This document shows positions 8,076 to 16,132 of a stretch of 64,000 nucleotides of DNA, in pieces. Within the stretch, counting starts at the first letter, position 1. Every line of letters begins with the position of its first letter. The stretch comes from Schizochytrium sp. CCTCC M209059 (taxonomy: Eukaryota > Sar > Bigyra > Thraustochytrida > Thraustochytriidae). The stretch spans positions 43,230 to 107,229 of the forward strand of contig KN805459.1 in the NCBI GenBank assembly GCA_000818945.1, written 5' to 3'. The position numbers and the translations under genes were made by a program. Below the pieces are notes generated by a model. It was not told the DNA's origin. It saw nothing but the letters and a program-made list of their open reading frames with translations, and searched no databases.

Positions 8076-10691
8076 TCACAAGTATCTAGATCTGTTGTTG
8101 CCCAGTCTTGCATTGGCGTAAGTGGAAAGGAGCGCAACGAGGGGTTCGACCTCTTGACGAAGCTCTGCAGAATGAAGAATGCCTTCGCACAGCTCCTCGA
8201 CTTGGCGACTTAGGTGAAGGTATGAGCCGTCGCTCGCGCGCTGAGAGCGCAGAATGTTCTTGTAAACAGTCACGAGCTGCTCATGCGAATGATTCTGCAA
8301 GAGACCCGGGTCCACAGGACTGCTGCCCGGAGAGGCACCCCGCCTCCCAAGCACAATGTCATTCAGAATCTTGCGCGTCTTTTGGTCCAGCTGGGCGCGA
8401 ACCTCTTCTTCTATTTCGTACAAGACCGTCTGCGGAAGGTCTCTGGCTGAACTCATTAGAGACGCAAGATAAGCCTGCTTGGCGCGCTCCAGCTTGACGT
8501 GAATCTCGCGCATTACATTCTGCGCGTCCGTGTGGCGATGTTGATACGGATTGACCTGGGACCCTGCGCTACCCCCTCGGCCTGCTTGCATGCCCCCACG
8601 CGCGCCGGGCCAGGCGTTCCCAGGCTCGGATAGGGCGGAAGGCGAGAGCGTCAGCCCTTCGGCAACCGGGGGCGGCGGAGGTGGCGAGAGTGGCACGCGA
8701 GGAGCCGCGGCGGGGTGATTGGCATGTTTCGTTGTCGCGGTCGCTTCAAAAGATCGTTCACTTGGCGTGCTATACGGATGCGTGTGGGAAGGCTCAGCTG
8801 AGCTCGGTGGCAAGTCAGACACTGTGCGCAAAACAGGTATTGACGACTGCTGAGACGAATGCAAAAGTGCCGATGGAAGAAGGCCACCTCCCTTTGCTTC
8901 CGCGTGATGACCTTGCGAAGCATCAATGGGCACGAATTTGGAAACGGACGAAGCCGGACTCGCATTGGAATGCGATGGATAAAATCCTCCGAGTTCGTAT
9001 GCCGAGGAACCAAAGTCTGACGATGATTTCGCAGTCGGTGACTCTTCAAAGTCTTCGTAAGGGGGCGGCGGCGGTCGCGGAGAGCCTGGTGGCGGCGGAC
9101 TCTGTTGCTGCGAGGGGGGCCCACCGCGACCGCGTTCGTCGCGGCGAGTATACCGCGAGTCGAGCGTTTCGCCGGAGCTGGCCTTGGACTTTGGCATACG
9201 CTTCTGCGTCTGTGAGTCCCGCAAAGGACGAGATGCTTGATTGGCAGCACCATCCAAGGTTTCCCGAGCCATGAGTCCTGCGGCCCACTCGCGAATCGTC
9301 GCCTCATTTACATCAGGAAGGGAGTCTCGCGTGGCATCGTTTTCGAGCAAGGCGCGCTTTATTGCGTGACACATCTCGTCGAGTCGGCGTTGGCGGTGAA
9401 GATCGCGGCTGAGCTGGTCGTCGGCCACGCTTGCAGCAAATCCGAGCTCGCGAAGCTTATCGTGATAGGCATTCTGCGCGTTTCCGAAGACGTCCTGCAT
9501 GGCCTCGTCGCGACGGTGCGCCATGCGAGCATCGGTGCTCATCGACTGTGCACGAATGTCATGATTCTGCGCTACCGCGAGGTGGAGGAGCTGGGCAACC
9601 TCTACGAGCGGCGCATTAGTTTCGGAGTCCCCGGCATACCCAGACTCAGCGTCAGAGCTCAAAGGCATAGCATTCTCGTCGACTAGAGCCAAAAATGTCT
9701 CCTGGCGCTCGGCACTGTCGCTTGATCCAAAGAGGTGCTTTGCTACGGCTTCGACTTCGTTCCACTTGAGATAGACGTGGATGTCTGAGCGAGTAGAGGT
9801 AGTTGAACGTTGACTGACAGACTCCTTGGACCAACCAGCGCGCACGGAACGCTGAACAATATTGTCGGTAATGCTACGAACGCGAAGGTAGAAGCTGAGA
9901 TCTTCGCGATCATAGTACTCTTCGAGAAATCGAGCAAAGACCTCGACCTCGATGCGATGTCGTCGGTGTGTGTGCACGCTGAGGACCATATCCCAGGCGA
10001 CTTGGTCGATGATTTGTCGCAGTCCGTATCTTTTCCCGAGATGGTCCATTACAAAGACGGGAAAGATACGAAGTTCCTCGAGATCGTACTTGCTCTTGAC
10101 AGCGGCGCGGTCATCGTAAACGTCGTTAATGAGTCCGCTGAGCCACTTGAGAGATCGGGGCCGGGGATCAAGTTTATCCCGCATCTCGATGAGCGAGCAA
10201 AATTTGGAGTACGTTGCAAAGTCCTCTTCATCGGCTGACTTGCGAAAGGCGCGCAGGATACGTTGCGTCTCCTGCGGCGGCCTTCCTCCCGAAGTTATAG
10301 ACCTTGTACCGGACAAGCTCCCGCCTGCACTGGCACGTGCACCGGCTCCTCTTTGCATCCCGCTGGAGAGAGCGCTCTGTCTTCGTCCTTGCTGCTGCTG
10401 TTGCTGTTGCTGCTGTTGCTGGTCTAGGGCAAGCCTGATCTCCTCAAAGGCGTCGCTTTCTCGGCCGCCCCCGCCGTTTACTCGCCGGAGGTCGTCGTCG
10501 TCGTCACCGTCGTCGCCGTTCTCGTAGTCTTCCTCGTTGTCGTCGTCCTCGTCGTCCACGAGCGCAACCTCGGCCGTGTACGAGTTACCGTCCTGGGACC
10601 TGACAAAGGCGATGTCGTTCTCCGCCAGGAACGCGAGGTAGCTCTCCCTCTCCGCGGCGTCCTCCACGCCCCCGAGCTCCACCACGACCAT
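8076..10691 (-). CDS. large uncharacterised protein with acidic and polyQ segments
   Basis: Protein of 871 residues from the ATG at 10689-10691 (context GGGGAGATGG). I do not recognise its family. The N-terminal 40 residues (MVVVELGGVEDAAERESY) look folded. They are followed by an Asp/Glu-rich stretch and a glutamine run (10390-10425). Next comes a conserved-looking helical block (FCSLIEMRDKLDPRPRSLKW, then a segment with FPVFVMDHLGKRYGLRQIIDQ and a VFARFLEEYYDREDLSFYLRVRS helix). The middle is Pro/Ser-rich and disordered. The C-terminus is helical again (REIHVKLERAKQAYLASLMSS onward). The helical block seems to resemble uncharacterised protist proteins, but I cannot name it. It is divergent from the SET/2OG gene; the 370 bp between the two ATGs probably holds a shared promoter. 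Confidence 0.7.
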   Translation of the reverse strand: MVVVELGGVEDAAERESYLAFLAENDIAFVRSQDGNSYTAEVALVDDEDDDNEEDYENGDDGDDDDDLRRVNGGGGRESDAFEEIRLALDQQQQQQQQQQQGRRQSALSSGMQRGAGARASAGGSLSGTRSITSGGRPPQETQRILRAFRKSADEEDFATYSKFCSLIEMRDKLDPRPRSLKWLSGLINDVYDDRAAVKSKYDLEELRIFPVFVMDHLGKRYGLRQIIDQVAWDMVLSVHTHRRHRIEVEVFARFLEEYYDREDLSFYLRVRSITDNIVQRSVRAGWSKESVSQRSTTSTRSDIHVYLKWNEVEAVAKHLFGSSDSAERQETFLALVDENAMPLSSDAESGYAGDSETNAPLVEVAQLLHLAVAQNHDIRAQSMSTDARMAHRRDEAMQDVFGNAQNAYHDKLRELGFAASVADDQLSRDLHRQRRLDEMCHAIKRALLENDATRDSLPDVNEATIREWAAGLMARETLDGAANQASRPLRDSQTQKRMPKSKASSGETLDSRYTRRDERGRGGPPSQQQSPPPPGSPRPPPPPYEDFEESPTAKSSSDFGSSAYELGGFYPSHSNASPASSVSKFVPIDASQGHHAEAKGGGLLPSALLHSSQQSSIPVLRTVSDLPPSSAEPSHTHPYSTPSERSFEATATTKHANHPAAAPRVPLSPPPPPPVAEGLTLSPSALSEPGNAWPGARGGMQAGRGGSAGSQVNPYQHRHTDAQNVMREIHVKLERAKQAYLASLMSSARDLPQTVLYEIEEEVRAQLDQKTRKILNDIVLGRRGASPGSSPVDPGLLQNHSHEQLVTVYKNILRSQRASDGSYLHLSRQVEELCEGILHSAELRQEVEPLVALLSTYANARLGNNRSRYL
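10390..10425 (-). repeat. CAG/CTG trinucleotide repeat encoding polyglutamine
   Basis: Interrupted CTG/TTG triplets on the plus strand encode about eleven consecutive Gln residues in the minus-strand gene. It is a likely length-polymorphic site. Confidence 0.8.
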
Positions 10692-11061
10692 CTCCCCGTG
10701 CCTGCTTGCCTGATTGCTGATTGCATTCGCCTTCCTCTTCGCACGAAGAAACGGTCTAGCGTGGGACTGCTGGGTGGGGGGCTTCCTCCGCTCGGATTTG
10801 GCCATGTGCCAAAGTCCCAGCAATGCAAAAGCAGAGCTGAGGCCAAGCAGAGCTGAGGCCAGACGACCAACCACACAAATACGGCTATGTGAGCAAATCT
10901 CGTTCGAGACACGTGAGGCTCGAGACAAGCTCGAGACAGGCTCGTGTCCGGGTGCGCAGGCGGGCGGATACCCGTGGGCGTTGTTTTCGGCAAGTCAAAA
11001 CGAATCGAATCGAGACGAGGCGAATCGAGAGGGCACGAGGGCGCACATCTGTCTGCCAACC
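10692..11061. promoter_or_regulatory. probable bidirectional promoter
   Basis: 370 bp separate the start codons of two head-to-head genes. It includes repeated GAATCGA/GAGACGAG-type words near 11000-11030. No TATA box is evident. Assignment as promoter rests on position only. Confidence 0.4.
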
Positions 11062-13341
11062 ATGACAAGCTTGGTCCGAGATGTACAGGAAAGGGAGGCG
11101 GCCGCGGCGGCGTGCGACGAAGGGGTGACGTTCCGCGGCCAAGACGAAGACGGAGTCGGCGTACGCGTGGCAAACTTGAGTGCCAAAGCTGGCGAGCTGA
11201 TCTGGCACCAATCCTCAATGAGCAAAGCGGACGGCATCAACTGCGCGAATTGCGGATCGGCAAACGTGCGGTCGCTGGCGTGGCAAATGTCCCACATTGC
11301 CGGTAGACCCGAGCTGCAAGAGGCCGCAGAGGTCCTTGATACAGCCGCCAAGAATACTTTTGGTGCCTTTGGTGCCGAAAGCGTCGTGTGCAGCCTCGGA
11401 TGTGGCGAAATCTACTGCTCAGAGTTATGCCGCGCGCGCCACTTCGAAGACGGCGGTCACCGCTTTTTTTGCCTCGGCCTTGCAGAAAGCGAAGAGCATG
11501 AACTTTACCAATTTCGTCTCGCTGCATATGCGAGCGGCTACGACGATGAGCTCGCGCTCGCGCAGAAACTGCTCGCGCGTATTATTGCCGATGCGCTCCA
11601 AGGGCAAGACGAGGTCCTCAGTCTCGTCAAAACGCACGGCAAGTGCTGGTACAAATTTTCCAGCAATGATACCGCAGATGCGCGCGAAATTGTACAAGAT
11701 ACCTGGTCCTTGTTGCAAGAAGCCGTGCCCATTCTTGAACAGGTTCCGGCAGTGGACTGCGCCATGTGGAGTAAAATGATTGGCTTCGCGGTGCAATGTT
11801 CCCTTGAGACGGACGACATCAAGTCTTCACTTTTGAAATTTGCCGAGGACCTCAAGATGCGTTCGCCAACGGAGCAGCTGCATCTGGGTAACTTTTATCT
11901 CGATGCCTTCCAAGCGCGTCGGATGCGGCGCCAGGAAAGCGATGAACTCGATGACGAAGAGGAGGATGAGGACGGTTTCGCGGATGTGGAAAGCGAGGAA
12001 CATTCCTTCGCAGGAGGATCTGATCTTGACGAGGACGATGCCGAGCTTCCTCTTGAGCTCCCTCGGTTTATCGCAGAGCCAGAGCTCTACCTGCCGTGCC
12101 TGTACGGCCTCGCCCTGCCCGTGGGCAAGAAGGGCGCCGCCACTTTCGTGCGGCACAGCTGCGTCCCAAGCATTGACGTCAAGTGGACGTGCACGGATGA
12201 GGCAGGCTTGGAAGGTGACCTGCGCAAGACCTGGCTCACCGCTGAGCAAGACACGCTCTGCTATGTAGACCGTTCGCTTCCATACGAGGAGCGGCGCGAA
12301 AACCTCGAGGAGCGTGACATTAAGTGCTCATGCGTACGCTGCAAGATCGAGGGTGCACATGAATTCGCTTCTGCAACTGTTTCCGCTGATCTTGACGCTC
12401 TTCGCGTTTGGTTTAAGCAAGCTCAGCAGGACAGTCTGAACAAAGATGCGTTGCGCATCGCGGACGCGATTCTTGCACGCGACCCACTTGACATCATTGC
12501 TCTCTACGATAAGGCTCGCATCTTGAGTTGGTCTGATCGATGGACGGAAGCTCACGAAGTTCGAAAAACTGCACTTGCCGCTCTCGAGGCGGCCCATGAG
12601 GGCGCTTCCTCCGCATCTTCGGAGGGCCGCGACAAGGCCGAGGAGGCCAAGACCGTCTCGTTGCTGCGTCGTGCCGTGCGGATTCACGAGCTCTACACGT
12701 GCTCCAAAGCTCAGCCAATGGAGGTTTCCAAGACAGACACCTTATTCGAGCGTGTCGCCTTGGAATCACAAGAATGTTCACGAGAGATATGGATTTCGCA
12801 AGCTTTGCAGCCCGTAATGCCAAAGGACACGTGTCGTCGAATTATCGAGGAGGCGGAAGCATACGCTGCCTCGCACGGTGGCTGGACAAGCTCTCGTCAT
12901 TACGCGGTACCAACAACTGACCTCGAAGTCTGCAATCTGGAGTACACAAGCGAAGCACTAATCGAGGCCTTTGAGAGTGCCATTTATCCTGCACTTGCTT
13001 TGCAATTCAATGTAGATCCGGCTTCCATTCGTACCATCGACGCCTTTCTGGTCAAGTACGAGGCGTACAAGCAGGCTTTCTTGCCGGTGCATACTGACGA
13101 GAGCCAATTTAGCATCACGCTTGCTCTCAATGAGCCCTCCGAATATGAGGGAGGGGGCACTTGGTTTCCTGGACTCGGTCGTTCGCTCAATGCCGAGGCT
13201 GGCGGGATGGTGAGCTTTCCCGGGAATGTCGTCCACGGTGGCAAGGCCGTCTCGCAAGGAACGCGCTACATCATTGCCGTCTTTCTCTTTGCATCAACGC
13301 TGGGGAAGACGCCAACGCCAGCAGCAGCGTCGTCGTCTTAA
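11062..13341 (+). CDS. SET/MYND-type methyltransferase fused to 2OG-Fe(II) prolyl-hydroxylase-like oxygenase
   Basis: Protein of 759 residues in one open frame. The N-terminal half looks like a split SET domain of SMYD type. GVGVRVANLSAKAGELIW (31-48) is the first SET strand. A Cys-rich zinc insert follows (CANC 61-64, C110/C114, C119/C123, C137). RHSCVPSID (364-372) is the NHSC-like SAM-pocket motif. PYEERRENL and CSCVRC (422-427) form the post-SET Cys cluster. An acidic insert lies near 294-327. A helical, TPR-like linker (about 450-545) leads to a C-terminal double-stranded beta-helix dioxygenase with iron ligands H677xD679 and H725 and 2-oxoglutarate-binding R735, typical of prolyl 4-hydroxylase-like enzymes. 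Expected activities are Lys methylation and hydroxylation; substrates are unknown. Start: first ATG where SET similarity begins (CAACCATGAC). Confidence 0.75.
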   Translation: MTSLVRDVQEREAAAAACDEGVTFRGQDEDGVGVRVANLSAKAGELIWHQSSMSKADGINCANCGSANVRSLAWQMSHIAGRPELQEAAEVLDTAAKNTFGAFGAESVVCSLGCGEIYCSELCRARHFEDGGHRFFCLGLAESEEHELYQFRLAAYASGYDDELALAQKLLARIIADALQGQDEVLSLVKTHGKCWYKFSSNDTADAREIVQDTWSLLQEAVPILEQVPAVDCAMWSKMIGFAVQCSLETDDIKSSLLKFAEDLKMRSPTEQLHLGNFYLDAFQARRMRRQESDELDDEEEDEDGFADVESEEHSFAGGSDLDEDDAELPLELPRFIAEPELYLPCLYGLALPVGKKGAATFVRHSCVPSIDVKWTCTDEAGLEGDLRKTWLTAEQDTLCYVDRSLPYEERRENLEERDIKCSCVRCKIEGAHEFASATVSADLDALRVWFKQAQQDSLNKDALRIADAILARDPLDIIALYDKARILSWSDRWTEAHEVRKTALAALEAAHEGASSASSEGRDKAEEAKTVSLLRRAVRIHELYTCSKAQPMEVSKTDTLFERVALESQECSREIWISQALQPVMPKDTCRRIIEEAEAYAASHGGWTSSRHYAVPTTDLEVCNLEYTSEALIEAFESAIYPALALQFNVDPASIRTIDAFLVKYEAYKQAFLPVHTDESQFSITLALNEPSEYEGGGTWFPGLGRSLNAEAGGMVSFPGNVVHGGKAVSQGTRYIIAVFLFASTLGKTPTPAAASSS

Positions 13342-13591
13342 AAGCTCTTCGCTTCACTTCATTTACGCGTTCATGCGGGACAATTCGCAGCATTTTCATA
13401 AGGGGGAGAGGGGATCGGGATTGGAAGCAAAGAGAAGAGAAGAGCCATGAAGAGAAGAGAAGAGAAGTGTCGGTTCGGTGTCTTACAATTTTCATTTCGT
13501 ACTTTTTCTTTAGATGTTGATTTCTAAAAGGGCTTGAAAGACGTTACAACTTTTTCTTCTGTTGTGAAGTCGCGCTGTAGTGGAGTGTTGA

Positions 13592-14620
13592 TCATCGGTC
13601 TTCATACGGGGCATCACCTTGACCAAATTTGTGAATTTGGCACAAAGAGACAACATCCTTGATGGCGTCTCCCTGCACAGATCGAAGAAGCTGCGTGCCG
13701 CGAAACGTCGCATCTGTGTCACGGTATCCGGCGCGCTTCTTTACGACGGGTCGAACACGGCCGCCACGAACCGCGCAAAAGCGCTCGGGCTTTTGACCCA
13801 CCGTCATGTGCCGATTGGACATGTCCTTAAAGTGCAGCTGCATCCGCACCTGCGTCATGTCAAGACGGCGCTCGTGGTTGCGCTCGTGCCGTAGCTTGAG
13901 GTCATGCAACTTCTCGCGCAGCTTGACGAGCTCGAAATCCTGGCGCTCCGCAAGTTTGCGACGAAGTACGCTAATTTTGTGTCGAATTTGACGTTCATGA
14001 TGCGCGACTTCCTTGGGCCTGCGTTTTGCGATGATGCGATCGACGGCCTTGGCGTCTTCGAACTGGTCAAAATTACGCAAATGCTTTTCGCTGTGCATGA
14101 GGTCCAGCAGTCCTTTACTGTATCGGACTCGAGGTCGGTGCATGTTTTCAATATACGATTCCAGATTTGTGCGCTGCACGTCGTGTGCATGTTGCAAGTG
14201 TGCAAGTCTCGTGTCGCATAGCGCTTCGAGTTCTGCATAGGCAACGCGATTTGCTGTGTCTAATCCGCGGTTGATCTTGCGTTTGGCATCTTCAAACTTG
14301 CGGCGTTCGTCGGCCTGATCTTTGGCCTGATCCTGAAGTTGGATCGAGAGAAATTCTTCCTGAATGTTGCGCAGACGATCACGGACTTTGGCTGCTGCAT
14401 CATAGTCGCGTGCCGACTCGCACTCTTGCTTGACGGCCTTGAGCTCTTCCTCTACGGTGGCGGTGAGAATGACAAGGTCGCGGGTCTCGATGCGGTCACC
14501 CTCTTGTACACCAAAGAGGCCAAAGGCTTCTTTGAGACTACGCACATTGATGAGCTTGCTTCGCTCTAACTTGTGCTCGTTTGGGTTCACCGCCAGTTCG
14601 TGCGTCTCGGGCGTGGCCAT
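13592..14620 (-). CDS. coiled-coil protein with UVR-like motif
   Basis: Protein of 342 residues starting MATPETHELAVN. Residues about 55-90 (EEELKAVKQECESARDYDAAAKVRDRL, split here only for description) resemble a UVR motif, a short helical hairpin in UvrB/UvrC and in unrelated organellar and cytoskeletal proteins. The rest is a long charged helix rich in Glu, Lys and Arg, then a basic C-terminus (PVVKKRAGYRD). That pattern suits a structural or cytoskeletal, possibly flagellar, protein, which is inference. No membrane segment. It converges on the SET/2OG gene 250 bp away and diverges from the MBL-cNMP gene. Confidence 0.6.
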   Translation of the reverse strand: MATPETHELAVNPNEHKLERSKLINVRSLKEAFGLFGVQEGDRIETRDLVILTATVEEELKAVKQECESARDYDAAAKVRDRLRNIQEEFLSIQLQDQAKDQADERRKFEDAKRKINRGLDTANRVAYAELEALCDTRLAHLQHAHDVQRTNLESYIENMHRPRVRYSKGLLDLMHSEKHLRNFDQFEDAKAVDRIIAKRRPKEVAHHERQIRHKISVLRRKLAERQDFELVKLREKLHDLKLRHERNHERRLDMTQVRMQLHFKDMSNRHMTVGQKPERFCAVRGGRVRPVVKKRAGYRDTDATFRGTQLLRSVQGDAIKDVVSLCQIHKFGQGDAPYEDR

Positions 14621-15061
14621 TGTCGCGACGCGCGATGACTCTCGACTTCTGCGTCGCACCTTGCGTCCTTTTTGTCCAGCCAGCTAGCGCGCACACGCAC
14701 GCACACACACGCATATACACTAGCGGGCGCAGATGATGGATGTGTGAGATCCGTCGGTGCCGACATTCATTGATCAATCGATCTCGAGCAAATACATTGT
14801 CCTAACCTTCAGTGAAAGAAAGGGCTATAGCACACACCTCGTCCCTGGCACCAACTACCTTCCCTGCCCTGCCTTTCGCATCGCGCGACCTCTTATTCTC
14901 GACGTTGGCGCGGGCGGATCTCCTTCGCTTCAGTGTTCACGCCAAACACAACCATTCCATGCTACACAGCTTGAAACCCACGAATAAATCCAGAAAGCTC
15001 CACCAAAAACAGAAAACCTCTCGCCCTCATCCCGCTGTCGTCTGTCTCCCTCCGCGCAGAC

Positions 15062-15097
<36 letters not shown>

Positions 15098-15563
15098 CTG
15101 CCCTTCCGCCCGAAGCACTGCACCGCGTTCGCTTTTCATCGCCAGATCCGTTGGCCCCCCCTCCCCCCCAAAAAACCTATCCGTTGCGTTTGGGTGCACC
15201 TCGCAACAGTTTCCCCCGACTTTAGTTTTCCCGGGAGCTGCGCTGCACGTAACTACCCGCTTCGGAGCAACTTCGTCAGAGCGAAAGTCGCCAGGTGCAC
15301 CTCAAGGGCGGCGGGTCTACCAGCGGCGCGGCCTCGCCTTTCTCGGAGCGCCGCCCGCGCGTCGAGGCTCCGCGCGGGGATGCCCGCGGCGGGGCGGGGC
15401 CAGCCAGCAGCTGCAGCCGGGCAGCGGCAGGTCGCCAGGGCGCCGGGGCCGTCGCGCGCGCGGCAGGGGCGCGTGCGTGGGACGCGAGGAGATCGATTGC
15501 GGCGGCGCTAAACGAGTACGCGCGCGAAGACACGCGTGCACGCGCCGCGCGGCCAGCCGGCCA

Positions 15564-15619
15564 GCGAGAGCGAGAGCGAGAGCGAGAGCGAGGGCGAGAG
15601 CGAGAGCGAGGGCGAGAGC
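15564..15619. repeat. GCGAGA hexanucleotide repeat
   Basis: About nine units of GCGAGA/GCGAGG in tandem, directly legible. Confidence 0.85.
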
Positions 15620-15744
15620 AGGCAGGCAAGCGAGCAGGTCTAGCTTGCAAGGCGAGGCGAGGCGAGGCAGCAACCGCGGCAAGAGCTTGCGCGGGAGGAG
15701 AGCCGCAACGCGTGCGCGTTCGCGCGGCGGGCGCGGGAGATTGC

Positions 15745-15800
15745 CCTGCGCTGCGCTGCGCTGCGCTGCGCTGCGTCGCGCTGCGTCGCGCTGCGTCGCG
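15745..15800. repeat. CTGCG pentanucleotide repeat
   Basis: About six CTGCG units followed by CTGCGTCGCG variants. The same pentamer reappears at 39404-39457. Confidence 0.85.
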
Positions 15801-16132
15801 CAAGGGAGCGGCGAGCGAGGGGGCGGCGGCGCGTGGAGACGTGTGCGGCCTCGCGGGTTCAGGGGCAGGAGCAGAGGAACAAAGCGAACCGTCTTGCGCT
15901 GGAGCGAGCGACCGACGGACGCCGAGAGCAAAAACACCTTTTCTCCTTCTTTTGACCCTGTCTCCGCGGATCAGATAACAGCGACGAGGGGGGAGGAGGA
16001 GCAGACGAGTGGCGAGGATAAGTTGGTTCGTAGAACAATCGCCGTGAAGGACCTCCTTTCGAAACCCCGCTCAAATTTCTTGGGGCGTCAGTCGTCTTGC
16101 CCGCCCCCACCCTCTCTGAGAGGCCACCCACC

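Larger units (their letters stand above)
14621..16132. other. 1.5-kb GC-rich divergent spacer with four simple-repeat tracts
   Basis: No gene supported. It contains an (AC)n-like tract at 14693-14718, (CTCG)n then (CT)n at about 15059-15097, a GCGAGA hexamer array at 15564-15619, and a CTGCG pentamer array at 15745-15800. Long open frames on both strands here follow from GC bias. It must carry the promoters of the genes on both sides. Confidence 0.55.
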
